From: Pseudomonadota bacterium
Lineage (GTDB): Bacteria; Pseudomonadota; Gammaproteobacteria; Burkholderiales; Thiobacillaceae
Length of the DNA stretch: 36,720 bases
Direction: 5' to 3'
NCBI GenBank assembly: GCA_030690985.1
Contig: JAUYFG010000223.1
Location: 1-36,720 of the forward strand
The notes under the pieces: generated by a model
What the model was told of the DNA's origin: nothing
Database searches by the model: none
What the model saw: only the letters and a program-made list of their open reading frames with translations
Program-made: the position numbers and the translations under genes
In this document: positions 9,401 through 19,405 of the stretch, piece after piece
Layout of the letters: every line of letters starts with the position of its first letter
How positions within the stretch are numbered: position 1 is the first letter of the stretch

Positions 9401-9456
9401 GTAGCGCCGGCATCCTTGCCGGCGTTTTAAGACAGCCGGCTGGAAGCCGGCGCTAC
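9401..9456. repeat. REP family D pair, copy 1; supplies the pilZ stop
   Basis: GTAG plus hairpin CGCCGGCA/TGCCGGCG on the left, and a related unit ending GCCGGCGCTAC on the right, flank TTTTAAGACA. The CTAC at 9453-9456 contains, on the minus strand, the TAG stop of pilZ (9455-9453). It fills most of the pilZ-tatD gap. Confidence 0.9.
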
Positions 9457-9821
9457 AAGGTGTGGGTGTGGCGCGTGGATTTCATGGCATTGCCGAGGAT
9501 GCCCTCGATCTTGCCGCGCACGGTGCTGGAACCTTCGTTGTCTTCAAACTGCACACCAATGCCCTGCTGACGGTTGCCCTGGGCACCGGCCGGCGTAATC
9601 CACACGACCTTGCCGGAAATCGGCAGCTTGTTCGGATCGTCCATCAGGGTGAGCAGCATGTAGACCTGGTCGCCCATCTGGTAGGGCCGGTTGGTCGGGA
9701 TGAACAGACCGCCGCGCTTCACGAAGGGCAGATAGGCCGCATACAGCGCGGTGCGCTCCTTGATGCTCAGGGAGAGCATTCCGGCCCGGCCGCTGCTGAT
9801 TTGCTTGGGAATCTCGCTCAC
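9453..9821 (-). CDS. pilZ: PilZ-domain protein, type IV pilus PilZ type
   Basis: This 122-residue PilZ-domain protein has recognisable GGLFIPTNRPYQMGDQVYML and GIGVQFED strands. The N-terminal RxxxR and the (D/N)xSxxG motifs that bind cyclic di-GMP are absent (GGLFIPTN replaces the second), as in the founding Pseudomonas PilZ, which acts in pilus assembly without binding the nucleotide. The start is GTG at 9821, overlapping the holB stop by four bases (GTGA). The holB-pilZ order is the same as in Pseudomonas. The stop TAG (last codons CAC ACC TTG) is provided by the family D REP, so the C-terminus may have been trimmed or extended by that insertion. Confidence 0.9.
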   Translation of the reverse strand: MSEIPKQISSGRAGMLSLSIKERTALYAAYLPFVKRGGLFIPTNRPYQMGDQVYMLLTLMDDPNKLPISGKVVWITPAGAQGNRQQGIGVQFEDNEGSSTVRGKIEGILGNAMKSTRHTHTL

Positions 9822-10831
9822 GTCCTGGCTCCCGCAATTTCGCTGTAACGAATGAGCCAGGATTCTAGCAACAACTGCGCATTCAACGGATGCCGCAACC
9901 AGCGCCCGGCCTGGGCCAGTTCCCGCTGCAACGCGAGCAATTCGGCCAGGCCGCTGGCGCTGGCAATGCGGATGAGGGCTTCCGTTCTGGGCGGGAAGTA
10001 ATGCGTCTGGCCGGCGAGACGCTGCGCCAACAGATCGTGTACCCAGCGTGTCAGCCAGCCCCAGGCCTCGGCCATGACCGGCTGGAACGTCTGGGCGGCT
10101 TGGCAGGCATCAAGCTGGCGCGGCCGCGCCAGAAGATCGAGAAAAGCCTCACGCCGTGCCGCGCGTTCTGGCTCGGCATAACCCAACGCCGCCAGCGGGG
10201 CACCGCCCGCCTCGGCCAGCGGCGACGCGGGCTCGGCCAATCCCGCCGCACGCAACCAGGCAAGCGCGGTCTCCCGTTCTGGTAGCGGCACCGCCACCTT
10301 GCGACAACGCGAAATCACGGTCGGCAGCAGGCGCCCAGGCTGGTGCGAGACCAACAACAGGAGCACGCGCGCGGGGGGTTCCTCCAGGGTCTTGAGCAGG
10401 GCATTGGCGGCGGCCGGGTTCATGAACTCAGCCGGATGAATCAACGCTACCCGCCAGCCGCCGCGATGCGCAGTGAGGTTGAGAAACTCGGTGATTTCCC
10501 GAATCGCCTCGACCTTGATGATGCGGCCACCCTTCTTGGGCGCTTTCTTGGCCGCTTCCTTGGCCGGAGATGCGTCGTCGTCCCCCTCCGGCTCCACCGG
10601 TTCGACGCGACGAAAATCGGGATGGTTGCCCTGATCGAACCAGTTGCAGGCATCGCAGGCGCCGCAAGCACCTTCCACTGTCGGCTGTTGGCACAAGGCC
10701 CAGCGCGCCAACTCGATCGCGAGGTCGAGCTTGCCGACGCCTGTTGGCCCATGCAGCAGCAAGGCATGCGGCAACTGTTCCGGATCGGCGCTAAGTTGCC
10801 GAAACAGGCTGGTATTCCAGGGGTGGATCAC
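9818..10831 (-). CDS. holB: DNA polymerase III subunit delta'
   Basis: This 337-residue clamp-loader subunit begins VIHPWNTSLFRQL with a GTG at 10831 preceded by GGAGAAG. It contains a Walker-A-like GPTGVGK, a zinc module with four cysteines (CQQPTVEGACGACDAC), the sensor-region stretch ANALLKTLEEPP, and the SRC motif VISRCRKVAVP. An acidic/Lys-Ala-rich insert (EGDDDASPAKEAAKKAPKKG) sits after the zinc module. An upstream ATG at 10924 is in frame, but it lies inside a decayed REP and lacks similarity, so I rejected it. It lies between tmk and pilZ, as usual. Confidence 0.94.
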   Translation of the reverse strand: MIHPWNTSLFRQLSADPEQLPHALLLHGPTGVGKLDLAIELARWALCQQPTVEGACGACDACNWFDQGNHPDFRRVEPVEPEGDDDASPAKEAAKKAPKKGGRIIKVEAIREITEFLNLTAHRGGWRVALIHPAEFMNPAAANALLKTLEEPPARVLLLLVSHQPGRLLPTVISRCRKVAVPLPERETALAWLRAAGLAEPASPLAEAGGAPLAALGYAEPERAARREAFLDLLARPRQLDACQAAQTFQPVMAEAWGWLTRWVHDLLAQRLAGQTHYFPPRTEALIRIASASGLAELLALQRELAQAGRWLRHPLNAQLLLESWLIRYSEIAGART

Positions 10832-10847
10832 GTGAACTTCTCCAGTC

Positions 10848-10960
10848 GTGGGAGTGGGCTTGCCCCCGCAAGGGGCACGCCGGATTCGTAAAGCCGCTGA
10901 AGCGGCAACGACTCCGCTGCCCACGATTGGCGGCGGTTATCGCGGGCAAGCCCGCTCCGC
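10848..10960. repeat. decayed REP family B pair (GTAG lost)
   Basis: The left unit reads GTGGGAGTGGGCTTGCCCCC and the right unit, on the minus strand, GCGGAGCGGGCTTGCCCGCG. Both keep the family B hairpin, but the leading GTAG has become GTGG and GCGG. A small extra hairpin (GCCGCT/AGCGGC) lies between. It fills the tmk-holB gap; the right unit starts two bases past the tmk TGA. Confidence 0.7.
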
Positions 10961-10961
10961 T

Positions 10962-11570
10962 TCATCTCAGCGACTCCAGGATGCCGGTCAACTGGGCACG
11001 CACCTGGTCCAGTGTGCGGCTGCCGTCGATCACGCGAATGCGCAGCGGGTGGCTGGCGGCGCGGCGCAGGTAGGCGGCACGCACGCGGGCATGGAACTCG
11101 CCCTGCTCGCGTTCGAAACGGTCGGGTTCGCGCGCATTGGCCAGGCGAGCCGCCGCAATCTCGGTGGGCACGTCGAACAACAAGGTGAGATCGGGTTGCA
11201 GGTCGCCATGCACCCATTGCTCCAGCGCTTCCAGGCGCGCTTCCGGCAGGCCGCGCCCTCCGCACTGGTAAGCGAAACTGGCATCGGTGAAGCGGTCGGA
11301 AATCAGCACCTCGCCCGCAGCCAGGGCCGGGCGGATGACCTGTGAGAGATGTTCACGGCGCGCGGCGAACATCACCAGCGCCTCGGTTTCCGGGTGCATG
11401 GCCTGGTGCAGGACGATTTCGCGCAGGTGCTCGCCCAAGGGCGTGCCACCGGGTTCCCGGGTTTGCCGCACCACGCGACCGCGCGAACGGAACCAGTCCG
11501 CCAGCCAGTCGAGATGACTGCTCTTGCCGGCGCCGTCGACGCCTTCCAGGGTAATGAACAAGCCTTGCAT
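10962..11570 (-). CDS. tmk: thymidylate kinase
   Basis: This 202-residue P-loop kinase phosphorylates dTMP to dTDP. It has [15 protein letters not shown] (Walker A), the [14 protein letters not shown] segment, and the [16 protein letters not shown] region that contacts nucleotide. The ATG at 11570 overlaps the mltG stop (ATGA), showing coupling. mltG-tmk-holB is the standard proteobacterial order. Confidence 0.96.
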   Translation of the reverse strand: MQGLFITLEGVDGAGKSSHLDWLADWFRSRGRVVRQTREPGGTPLGEHLREIVLHQAMHPETEALVMFAARREHLSQVIRPALAAGEVLISDRFTDASFAYQCGGRGLPEARLEALEQWVHGDLQPDLTLLFDVPTEIAAARLANAREPDRFEREQGEFHARVRAAYLRRAASHPLRIRVIDGSRTLDQVRAQLTGILESLR

Positions 11571-12559
11571 CAGCGTCCTCTCTGGTAACGGTTGACCGCG
11601 CGATTGTGGGCGTCGAGATTGTCGGAGAACTCGTGGCGCCCCTGCCCCTTGGCTACAAAGTACAAAGCCCGACTGCGCACCGGATTGACCGCCGCCTGCA
11701 AAGCCGCCGCGCCCGGCAGCGCAATAGGCGTGGGTGGCAGGCCGGCGCGGGTGTAGGTGTTGTAGGGCGTATCCGCAAGCAGATCATCCTTGCGCAAGTT
11801 GCCGTCGAAACGCGCACCCAGGCCGTAGATGACGGTGGGGTCAGTCTGTAGGCGCATACCAATGCGCAGGCGATTGAGGAATACCGCAGCGATCTGCGGC
11901 CGCTCTTCCGGCGCGCCGGTTTCTTTTTCGATGACAGAAGCCATGGTCAGCACCTCGTCAGGGGTGCGGTAAGGCAAACCTGACGCACGCGCCGCCCAGG
12001 CGGCATCGAGTTGCTGGCGCATGGCGGTGTAAGCACGTTTGTAGAGCGCCAGTTCGGAACTGCCCAGGTCGAAAAAGTAGGTATCCGGAAAAAACCGGCC
12101 TTCCGGGTGGATATTTTCCGCACCGATGGCCTTGAGCAATTGGTGGGCGTCCATGCCGGCCGTGTCGTGGCGCAAGCCGGGGTGGGCGTCGAGGGCGCTG
12201 CGCATCTCGGCAAACGACCACCCTTCCGGCACGGTCAGCTTGCCCAGTACCGTGTCGCCCACGGTGATTTTGCGCAGCAGGTCGAGCGGGGTGGTGGCTA
12301 CGTTCGTGGCATAACTGCCGGCCTTGATTTCCGCCGCCGCGCCTTTGAGGCGTGCCAGCAGGACAAAGGCCCCGGGGTGCTGGAGCACACCGGCCTGCGC
12401 CATGTCACGCGCGGCGGCTGTGAGGGTACTGCCCCGTTCCACCGAAAAGGCCACGGGATAATCCGTGCGCCCCTGCATGGGCGTTGTGGCATACCAGACC
12501 AGCCAGGCAAGGGCGGCTAGCGCCACCAGCAAACAGAGGAGGAGAAAACGCTTAAGCAT
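11570..12559 (-). CDS. mltG: endolytic murein transglycosylase MltG
   Basis: This 329-residue inner-membrane YceG/MltG enzyme cuts nascent glycan strands and may end their growth. A single transmembrane helix lies at about 4-26 ([19 protein letters not shown]), followed by a LysM-like part and the catalytic domain, with the active-site Glu in [34 protein letters not shown] and [13 protein letters not shown] are signature segments. The start overlaps the pabC end by eight bases. Confidence 0.95.
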   Translation of the reverse strand: MLKRFLLLCLLVALAALAWLVWYATTPMQGRTDYPVAFSVERGSTLTAAARDMAQAGVLQHPGAFVLLARLKGAAAEIKAGSYATNVATTPLDLLRKITVGDTVLGKLTVPEGWSFAEMRSALDAHPGLRHDTAGMDAHQLLKAIGAENIHPEGRFFPDTYFFDLGSSELALYKRAYTAMRQQLDAAWAARASGLPYRTPDEVLTMASVIEKETGAPEERPQIAAVFLNRLRIGMRLQTDPTVIYGLGARFDGNLRKDDLLADTPYNTYTRAGLPPTPIALPGAAALQAAVNPVRSRALYFVAKGQGRHEFSDNLDAHNRAVNRYQRGR

Positions 12560-13364
12560 CGAACAGGGCGACGAGTTGGGGGCTGATGGCGGGTTTCGGC
12601 CAGGTGTGTTCGCCCAGGCGGGCGACGCGGCGCAAGCCGATGAGGCTGTTGCTCAACATGATTTCATCCGCTTCCAGCACTTCATCGAGGCCAATATTTG
12701 TTTCCTTAACAGCAATACCAGCGGCAGAGGCACGACGCAGCAAACGAGCACGGGCGACGCCGGCGACACCACATTGCTCCAGGTGCGGCGTCAGCAGATG
12801 CCCATCGCGCCAGAGGAACAGATTGCTCATCACGCCCGAGATCACCTGCCCGGTTGCATCGAGCAACAGGCCTTCATGTATTTCCGGCGTATTCCATTCG
12901 GCGCGTGCCAGGACGTTTTCCAGTCGGTTGAGGTGCTTGATGCCGGCCAGATGGGGCTGAGCGCTCAGGCGTAGGTCGCAGATGCGCACGTTGAGGCCCT
13001 CAGCAGGCCAGAAGTCGCTCACAGGGGGCGTGGGGTCGTGGATCAGAATACGGGTCGCTGTAGCAGCATCAGGTGGTCGATAGCCACGCGCACCACACCC
13101 CCGGGTCAGCAACAACTTGATTAGCCCATCGGCAAGCCGACCGGCCAGATTCGCCAGATCGGCCTGCCACAGCGAGGCTTCCGGGCTGACGATGCCCAAA
13201 CGCGCAGCATCGGCGGCAAGCTTGGCCAGTTGCTCTTCCCACCAGCGTGGCCTGCCGTTCTCCACCCGCAGGGTACGGAACACCCCATCGCCGTAGTGCA
13301 GGCCACGATCAAGCGGATCGAGCGCGCCGCCTTCGATGCCATTGACCAGACAGATTGCGGGCAT
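12552..13364 (-). CDS. pabC: aminodeoxychorismate lyase
   Basis: This 270-residue PLP enzyme of fold type IV releases 4-aminobenzoate for folate synthesis. It has DRGLHYGDGVFRTLR near the N-terminus, the PLP lysine in AGIKHLNRLENVLAR, and the glycine-rich phosphate-binding region VISGVMSNLFLW. Its position between fabF and mltG is conserved across proteobacteria. An inverted-repeat element separates it from fabF, so it may have acquired or lost a promoter there. Confidence 0.94.
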   Translation of the reverse strand: MPAICLVNGIEGGALDPLDRGLHYGDGVFRTLRVENGRPRWWEEQLAKLAADAARLGIVSPEASLWQADLANLAGRLADGLIKLLLTRGCGARGYRPPDAATATRILIHDPTPPVSDFWPAEGLNVRICDLRLSAQPHLAGIKHLNRLENVLARAEWNTPEIHEGLLLDATGQVISGVMSNLFLWRDGHLLTPHLEQCGVAGVARARLLRRASAAGIAVKETNIGLDEVLEADEIMLSNSLIGLRRVARLGEHTWPKPAISPQLVALFDA

Positions 13365-13378
13365 GGCCGGCGGGCTAG

Positions 13379-13536
13379 CCCGGATGTTTCATAAATTCGC
13401 GTGATGATCGCGCTGACCATTGTTTGTAATGGGAATTTTGCGAAGGGGCTGCGTAGTTATTCATACGCTCGACTGAGCAAAGCTTTCCAGTACGGGCAAG
13501 GGGCAAGGGCGCGCGTCAATTTATGAAACATCCGGG
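13379..13536. mobile_element. 158-bp inverted-repeat element (MITE-like) between fabF and pabC
   Basis: The ends CCCGGATGTTTCATAAATT (13379-13397) and its exact complement (13518-13536) are perfect 19-bp inverted repeats around 120 bp without a coding frame. Weaker matching continues outward a few bases. The interior is more A/T-rich than the neighbours and holds another small hairpin (GCGTA/TACGC). This has the form of a non-autonomous transposable element; I cannot name its family, and no clear target duplication is visible. Confidence 0.65.
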
Positions 13537-13556
13537 CCAGGCTCACCGGCCAGCGT

Positions 13557-14795
13557 TCATAGCTTGCTGAAGATCACAGTACCGTTGGTGCCGCCAAAAC
13601 CGAAGGAGTTGGACAAGGCCACGTTCACCTTGGCCTGGCGCGCGGTATTCGGGACATAGTCCAGGTCACAGCCTTCATCCGGCTCATTGAGGTTGATGGT
13701 CGGAGGCACCGCTTGGTTGGCGATGGCCAGCACGGAGAACACCGCTTCGATGCCGCCCGCCGCGCCCAGCAGGTGGCCGGTCATGGATTTGGTGGAACTG
13801 ACCATCACGCGGCCGGCATGACCGCCAAGCGACAGTTTCAGCGCCTTGGTTTCAGCCAGATCGCCCAGCGGCGTGGAGGTGCCGTGCGCGTTGATGTAAT
13901 CGACCTGGTCAGGATTGATGCCGGCATTTTTGAAAGCATGGTTCATGCAGCGCGCCGCGCCCGAGCCATCTTCAACCGGCGCGGTCATGTGGTTGGCGTC
14001 CGCGCTCTTGCCGTAGCCGATCAATTCACAATAAATACGCGCGCCGCGTGCTTTGGCATGTTCGTACTCTTCCAGCACCATGACACCGGCGCCCTCGCCC
14101 AGGACGAAGCCATCACGCCCCTTGTCCCAGGGGCGACTGGCGCCGGCGGGATCGTCATTGCGGGAAGACAGCGCGCGCGCCGCCGCGAAGCCGCCGATGG
14201 CCAACGGGCATACGCAGGATTCCGCGCCCCCGGCGACCATCACATCGACCTCGCCGTATTCGATCATGCGGCCGGCTTCGCCGACTGCGTGGGTACCCGT
14301 GGTGCAAGCGGTGACCATCGCTACGTTGGGGCCTTGCAGGCCGTACATGATGGAGAGATGGCCGGAGATCATGTTGATGATGGTGCCCGGAATGAAGAAG
14401 GGAGAAATCTTGCGCGGCCCCTGCTCAAGGTAGATCTTGTGGGTGTCTTCGATCATCGGCAATCCGCCGATGCCGGAACCGATGTTGACGCCGATACGCT
14501 CGCGGTTGGCGTCGGTAACGATCAGTCCGCAATCCTTGAAGGCGTCAATGGCCGCAGCCAGGCCGTAATGGATGAATACATCCATGCGACGAGCGTCCTT
14601 GGGCGTCAGATATTTGCCGAGGTCGAGATTTTTGACCTCACCCGCGATCTGAACCGAAAAAGCGGAAGCATCGAAGCGGGTAATACGGGCAATGCCGGAA
14701 CGGCCCGCCATCAGATTGCCCCAAGCTTCATCCACACTGTTGCCGACCGGAGAAACGATACCAAGACCGGTGACCACGACTCTGCGCCTAGACAC
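13557..14795 (-). CDS. fabF: beta-ketoacyl-ACP synthase II
   Basis: This 412-residue elongating condensing enzyme of type II fatty acid synthesis has the Cys-His-His triad in [26 protein letters not shown] and [13 protein letters not shown]. It ends in the glycine-rich [17 protein letters not shown]. The chosen start is GTG 14795 ([18 protein letters not shown]) with GGAGTT upstream; an earlier ATG at 14843 would add 16 unconserved residues. It follows acpP in the cluster. Confidence 0.96.
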   Translation of the reverse strand: MSRRRVVVTGLGIVSPVGNSVDEAWGNLMAGRSGIARITRFDASAFSVQIAGEVKNLDLGKYLTPKDARRMDVFIHYGLAAAIDAFKDCGLIVTDANRERIGVNIGSGIGGLPMIEDTHKIYLEQGPRKISPFFIPGTIINMISGHLSIMYGLQGPNVAMVTACTTGTHAVGEAGRMIEYGEVDVMVAGGAESCVCPLAIGGFAAARALSSRNDDPAGASRPWDKGRDGFVLGEGAGVMVLEEYEHAKARGARIYCELIGYGKSADANHMTAPVEDGSGAARCMNHAFKNAGINPDQVDYINAHGTSTPLGDLAETKALKLSLGGHAGRVMVSSTKSMTGHLLGAAGGIEAVFSVLAIANQAVPPTINLNEPDEGCDLDYVPNTARQAKVNVALSNSFGFGGTNGTVIFSKL

Positions 14796-14921
14796 TGGTG
14801 AACTCCTCAGGGCGTTGGGGGAATACAAGAGAAAAGCCGGCAATTCTTCATTGCGAGGCTTGAAAAATAGAAAGGGAACAGGCGCTCAGGCCTGCCCCTG
14901 AACCAACCAATAAACCGCAAA

Positions 14922-15158
14922 TTACTTGTTGTGGGCGTTGATGTAATCGACGGCCTGTTGGACTGTGGTGATTTTTTCGGCATCCTCATCGGGAATTTCA
15001 CATTCAAATTCCTCTTCCAGAGCCATCACCAGTTCAACCGTGTCGAGGGAATCGGCGCCCAGGTCGTCGACAAAGGACGACTCCTGCTTTACATCGGCTT
15101 CATTCGCGCCCAACTGCTCGGCAACGATCTTCTTGACACGCTCTTCGATATCACTCAT
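14922..15158 (-). CDS. acpP: acyl carrier protein
   Basis: This 78-residue acidic helical carrier holds growing acyl chains on 4'-phosphopantetheine. The attachment serine is Ser37 in [14 protein letters not shown]. The start at 15158 ([12 protein letters not shown]) is standard and has a GGGAGTTTC ribosome site; further upstream codons in the frame are not conserved. It lies between fabG and fabF. Confidence 0.97.
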   Translation of the reverse strand: MSDIEERVKKIVAEQLGANEADVKQESSFVDDLGADSLDTVELVMALEEEFECEIPDEDAEKITTVQQAVDYINAHNK

Positions 15159-15260
15159 CAGAAACTCCCTACGGGTAGCAAAAAAGCGGGGGCATTCTAG
15201 CAAAAACCCCCAACGTAAAAAATGAGACGAACCCTGTTACCGATAAAGAAAGGTACGGGT

Positions 15261-15998
15261 TCAGTCCATGTACATGCCGCCATTGACGTGCACGGTGGTG
15301 CCCGTCACATAGCCGGCCCCAACGGAGGCAAGGTAAGCCACCGCATGGGCAATGTCTTCCGGGGTTCCCAGCTTGCCGGCGGGAATACGTTCCAGAAGTT
15401 TCTGGCGCGCGGCGTCGGGCAGGGAACGAGTCATGTCGGTATCGATAAAACCCGGGGCGACGCAGTTTACCGTAATGCCGCGACTACCGACTTCCTGCGC
15501 CAGAGATTTGGAAAACCCGATCATGCCGGCCTTGGCGGCGGCATAGTTGGTCTGCCCGGCATTGCCGGAGCAACCCACCACCGAGGCGATGCCGATGATG
15601 CGGCCGAAACGGGCCTTCATCATGGGACGCAGTACGGCACGCGAGAGACGGAACACCGAGGTGAGATTGGTTTCCAGAATGGCATCCCATTCCTCGTCCT
15701 TCATGCGCATCAACAGGTTGTCGCGGGTGATGCCGGCATTGTTGACCAGGATGTCGATGCGGCCATGCTTGCCGAGGATGCCGTCGATAACGACATCGAC
15801 CTGGGCGGCCTCGGTGACATTGAGCATCAGACCCTCGCCCTTCAGGCCGGCCGCCGCCAGCGCTTCAGCGATGGCGGTTGCCCCGGATTCGCTGGTGGCG
15901 GTGCCGATGACATAGGCGCCACGGCGAGCGAGTTCATGCAGGATGGCCTGGCCGATGCCGCGCGAGGCGCCGGTCACCAGGGCAATCTTTCCTTCCAT
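15261..15998 (-). CDS. fabG: 3-oxoacyl-ACP reductase
   Basis: This 245-residue short-chain dehydrogenase reduces beta-ketoacyl-ACP with NADPH. It has the cofactor motif TGASRGIG (9-16), NNAG (86-89), and catalytic Ser139, Tyr152 and Lys156 (NYAAAKAG). It ends YVTGTTVHVNGGMYMD, typical of FabG. A family C REP pair separates it from fabD upstream. Confidence 0.96.
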   Translation of the reverse strand: MEGKIALVTGASRGIGQAILHELARRGAYVIGTATSESGATAIAEALAAAGLKGEGLMLNVTEAAQVDVVIDGILGKHGRIDILVNNAGITRDNLLMRMKDEEWDAILETNLTSVFRLSRAVLRPMMKARFGRIIGIASVVGCSGNAGQTNYAAAKAGMIGFSKSLAQEVGSRGITVNCVAPGFIDTDMTRSLPDAARQKLLERIPAGKLGTPEDIAHAVAYLASVGAGYVTGTTVHVNGGMYMD

Positions 15999-16024
15999 TC
16001 CAGTCTCCTAGACTCTTGTGACTC

Positions 16025-16105
16025 GTAGCCCGGATGCAGCGCAGCGGAATCCGGGAATCTCACCATGTATCTTCCCGGATTCCGCTATCGCTCCATCCGG
16101 GCTAC
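16025..16105. repeat. REP family C pair, copy 2 (81 bp)
   Basis: The left unit GTAG+CCCGGAT...ATCCGGG is identical in form to copy 1. The right unit has drifted (CGCTATCGCTCCATCCGG), so the arms no longer match perfectly. It sits in the 122-bp gap between fabD and fabG, inside what is otherwise an operon. Confidence 0.88.
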
Positions 16106-16120
16106 CTGTTTGGTTCTGGC

Positions 16121-17056
16121 TCAGGCTCTGGTTTTTTCCAGTACATCGCTCAACGCGGCGGCATCCGCCATTGCCAGGGTGGGGATTTCCAGAGTGCGCT
16201 TGTTGAGCCCGGCCAGCACCTTGCCGGGGCCACATTCAGCAATCATCTGTACGCCCTGGTCGCGCAGGGCAAGCATGGATTCCACCCAGCGCACCGGGCT
16301 GTAGAGTTGCCGCGCCAGGGCATCGCGAATCGCATCGGCTGTGGCATGAGCGGCGACGTCGGCATTGTGCAGAACCGGCACACTCGGCACCCGCACTTCA
16401 AGCACAGCCAGCGCCGCACGCAGTTTTTCCGCCGCAGGCTTCATCAGGGCGCAATGCGATGGCACGGAAACCGGCAGGGGCAGCGCGCGTTTGGCACCTT
16501 TCTCCTTGGCCCGCGCCATGCCCCGCTCGACCGCCGCCTTGTTGCCGGCGATCACCACCTGGCCGGGGGAATTGAAATTGACCGCTTCCAACACCTCGCC
16601 CTGCGCCGCCTCGGCACAGACTGCACGGACGCCATCGTCATCGAGGCCGAGCACCGCCGCCATCGCGCCGACACCTTCCGGCACGGCGGATTGCATGGCT
16701 TCGGCGCGCAAGCGCACCAGGCGGATGGCATCGGCGAAATCGAGGGCACCGGCACAAACCAGTGCGGTGTATTCGCCCAGGCTGTGCCCGGCCATCAGCG
16801 CCGGAACCGCGCCACCACGCGCCAGCCAGAGGCGGTAGACCGCGACACCGGCGGCCAGCATGGCGGGCTGGGTATTCACGGTTTGATTGAGGGCATCGGC
16901 GGGACCATTGGCAACCAGATCCCAGAGATCGAATCCGAGCGCGGTTGACGCTTCGGCGAAGGTGTCACGTATGACCGGAGCGTCACCTGCCGAATAAGCG
17001 GCCATCATGCCGACGGCTTGCGAACCCTGGCCGGGGAAAACAAATGCAAATTTCAT
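16121..17056 (-). CDS. fabD: malonyl-CoA:ACP transacylase
   Basis: This 311-residue enzyme moves malonyl from CoA to ACP. It has FVFPGQGSQAVGM at the N-terminus, the nucleophile Ser92 in MAGHSLGEYTALV, and the catalytic His201 in VSVPSHCALM. It lies 29 bp from fabH in the same operon. Confidence 0.96.
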   Translation of the reverse strand: MKFAFVFPGQGSQAVGMMAAYSAGDAPVIRDTFAEASTALGFDLWDLVANGPADALNQTVNTQPAMLAAGVAVYRLWLARGGAVPALMAGHSLGEYTALVCAGALDFADAIRLVRLRAEAMQSAVPEGVGAMAAVLGLDDDGVRAVCAEAAQGEVLEAVNFNSPGQVVIAGNKAAVERGMARAKEKGAKRALPLPVSVPSHCALMKPAAEKLRAALAVLEVRVPSVPVLHNADVAAHATADAIRDALARQLYSPVRWVESMLALRDQGVQMIAECGPGKVLAGLNKRTLEIPTLAMADAAALSDVLEKTRA

Positions 17057-17085
17057 GAGAATTCCGAATCGAGCATGGACAACTG

Positions 17086-18045
17086 TTAGTACCGGAGCAG
17101 CACCGAACCCCAGGTGAAACCACCGCCGAATGCTTCCATCAGCACCAGTTCACCCGGCTTGATCCTGCCGTCGCGGACAGCCGTATCGAAAGCGAGCGGC
17201 ACGGAAGCGGCCGAGGTATTGCCGTGGTGATCCACGGTGACCACCACGTTGTCCATGCTCATGCCCAGTTTCTTGGCGGTGGCCTGGATGATGCGAATAT
17301 TGGCCTGATGGGGAACCAGCCAGTCGATGTCTGTCTTGACAAGTCCGTTGGCGGCCAGGGTCTCATCGACGATGGCGTCAAGCGTCTTCACCGCCATCTT
17401 GAATACGGCGTTGCCGGACATGCGCATGTAGCACTCGCCCTCCTTCTTGAGGGAGACGCCGCCGTCCACGAACAACAGATCCTGATAGCGGCCGTCGGCA
17501 TGGAGATGGGTGTTGATGATGCCGGGCTCTTCCGATGCCCGCAGCACCACGGCACCGGCACCGTCGCCCCAGAGAATGCAGTTGCCGCGATCATTCCAGT
17601 CAGTGATACGTGAGAGCGTCTCGGCGCCGACCACCAGGGCAGTCTTCACCTGGCCGGAACGAATGAACTGGTCCGCCACGGACATCGCGTAGATGAAGCC
17701 ACTGCATACCGCCTGCACATCGAACGCGGGACAACCATTGGTGATACCCAACTTGGATTGCAGGATGCAGGCGGTGCTGGGAAAGACGCGGTCCGGTGTG
17801 GTGGTGGCGACAACGATCAACTCGATTTCGGATTCATCGATGCCTGCCGCTTCGATCGCGCGCTCCGCCGCGATCAAAGCCAGATCGCTGGTCAGCTCAC
17901 CCTCCTCGACGATATGGCGCTCGCGGATGCCGGTGCGTTCGATGATCCACTCGCTGGTGGTTTCCAGCCGCGTTTCCAACTCTTCGTTGGTGAGAACGTA
18001 GGCCGGCAGATAGCTGCCGGTCCCGATGATGCGAGCATTGCTCAC
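17086..18045 (-). CDS. fabH: beta-ketoacyl-ACP synthase III
   Basis: This 319-residue enzyme starts fatty acid synthesis by condensing acetyl-CoA with malonyl-ACP. The triad is Cys114 (DVQAVCSGF), His in [11 protein letters not shown] and Asn in [10 protein letters not shown]. The C-terminus [18 protein letters not shown] is typical. Its start overlaps the plsX stop by four bases, so the two are coupled. Confidence 0.97.
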   Translation of the reverse strand: MSNARIIGTGSYLPAYVLTNEELETRLETTSEWIIERTGIRERHIVEEGELTSDLALIAAERAIEAAGIDESEIELIVVATTTPDRVFPSTACILQSKLGITNGCPAFDVQAVCSGFIYAMSVADQFIRSGQVKTALVVGAETLSRITDWNDRGNCILWGDGAGAVVLRASEEPGIINTHLHADGRYQDLLFVDGGVSLKKEGECYMRMSGNAVFKMAVKTLDAIVDETLAANGLVKTDIDWLVPHQANIRIIQATAKKLGMSMDNVVVTVDHHGNTSAASVPLAFDTAVRDGRIKPGELVLMEAFGGGFTWGSVLLRY

Positions 18046-19076
18046 GCCGGAACTCCTTCGGCTGATTTGCCGTTATGGGCATCGACCTGGTCGGCGATGC
18101 GGCGCAACAAGCCGCCGCGTACTTCTTCCAGTGCTTTGAGGATGGCCTGTTCAAAGGCGAAGACATCGGCCGAGCCGTGGCTCTTGATGATGACGCCGTT
18201 CAAACCCAACAGGGTGGCACCGTTGTAACGGCGTGGGTCCATCTTGCGCTTGAAGGCGCGTATCACCGGCAATGCGATGATGCCGGCCACGCGGGTAAGC
18301 AGATTATTCTTGAATTCCCGGCGCAACACCTCGGCGATGAGCTTGGCCAGGCCTTCAGATGTTTTCAGCGCCACATTGCCGACAAAACCATCGCAAACCA
18401 CCACGTCCACCGTGCCTTTGTAGATGTCGTCGCCTTCCACATTGCCATAGAAGTTGAGGCCACTGGACTTGAGCATTTCGCTGGCCTGTTTCACCACATC
18501 GTTGCCCTTGATTTCTTCTTCGCCGACATTGAGCAGGCCAATGCTGGGCTTTTCCTTGTGCTCGATGGCCGCACACAGGGCCGAACCCATGATGCCGAAT
18601 TGCAGCAGGTTCTCGGCGGTGCAATTGACGTTGGCGCCAAGGTCGAGCATGTAGGTACAACCAGTATGGGAAGGCAGGGTGGAGGCGATGGCGGGGCGAC
18701 TGATGCCAGGCAATGTCTTCAGAACAAAACGCGAGACCGCCATGAGGGCGCCGGTGTTGCCGGCGGAGACACCGGCATCCGCTTCACCACGCTTGACCAG
18801 ATCGGCGGTCACGCGCATCGAAGAGTCTTTCTTGCCGCGCAATGCGACAGACAAGGGGTCGTCCATCTTCACCACTTCCGTGGCATGGTGGACGCGCAGA
18901 CGCGTGCCCACCTGCGCCCGGTGCAATTTCAATTCCGCATGGATAGCGTCTTGCAGGCCGATCAGGACGATATTGACGTCGTCCTCACGGCGCAGAATAT
19001 TCAGAGCCGCCTTGACGGTGACATGAGGGCCGTGGTCGCCCCCCATGGCGTCGATGGCTATCGTGATTTCACGCAT
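18042..19076 (-). CDS. plsX: phosphate acyltransferase PlsX
   Basis: This 344-residue enzyme makes acyl-phosphate from acyl-ACP for the PlsX/PlsY route to lysophosphatidate. It opens [21 protein letters not shown] and contains [15 protein letters not shown] and [17 protein letters not shown], all family hallmarks. It lies downstream of rpmF, as is usual, though a REP pair is inserted between them. Confidence 0.96.
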   Translation of the reverse strand: MREITIAIDAMGGDHGPHVTVKAALNILRREDDVNIVLIGLQDAIHAELKLHRAQVGTRLRVHHATEVVKMDDPLSVALRGKKDSSMRVTADLVKRGEADAGVSAGNTGALMAVSRFVLKTLPGISRPAIASTLPSHTGCTYMLDLGANVNCTAENLLQFGIMGSALCAAIEHKEKPSIGLLNVGEEEIKGNDVVKQASEMLKSSGLNFYGNVEGDDIYKGTVDVVVCDGFVGNVALKTSEGLAKLIAEVLRREFKNNLLTRVAGIIALPVIRAFKRKMDPRRYNGATLLGLNGVIIKSHGSADVFAFEQAILKALEEVRGGLLRRIADQVDAHNGKSAEGVPA

Positions 19077-19096
19077 ATGCGGTCAACCCACCCGAA

Positions 19097-19162
19097 GTAG
19101 CGCCGGCATCTCTGCCGGCCCGCCTGCGCAGTCCAAAAACGCCGGCAGGATGCCGGCGCTAC
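19097..19162. repeat. REP family D pair, copy 2 (66 bp)
   Basis: GTAG+CGCCGGCATCTCTGCCGGC on the left and GCCGGCAGGATGCCGGCG+CTAC on the right flank a ~22-bp spacer. It lies in the 143-bp gap between rpmF and plsX, two adjacent cluster genes. Confidence 0.88.
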
Positions 19163-19219
19163 AGATGCCTCGCCCATCGAGGAATCCGGGATCGATCAGG
19201 ACAGGCGCATGGCGGAGAG

Positions 19220-19405
19220 TCAGCTATTGTCGCCCTTGGTGTTGACCACTTTGCGGCCACGATAGAAGCCATTCGGGCTGATGTGGTGGCGCAGATGCGT
19301 TTCGCCGGTGGTGGGCTCCACGGCGGTGCCGGGAACGGTCAGGAAGTCATGGGAACGACGCATACCACGCTTGGACGGGGATTGTTTATTCTGTTGAACG
19401 GCCAT
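19220..19405 (-). CDS. rpmF: 50S ribosomal protein L32
   Basis: This 61-residue basic protein of the large subunit begins [20 protein letters not shown] and ends [15 protein letters not shown]. It has no cysteines, so it is the zinc-free form. The ATG overlaps the stop of the upstream yceD gene (ATGA); yceD-rpmF-plsX-fab is the classic order. Confidence 0.97.
   Translation of the reverse strand: MAVQQNKQSPSKRGMRRSHDFLTVPGTAVEPTTGETHLRHHISPNGFYRGRKVVNTKGDNS

Noticed and set aside
10832-10924. Upstream start for holB at 10924
   Set aside because: The added residues translate a decayed REP; GTG 10831 has a good ribosome site and begins the conserved protein.
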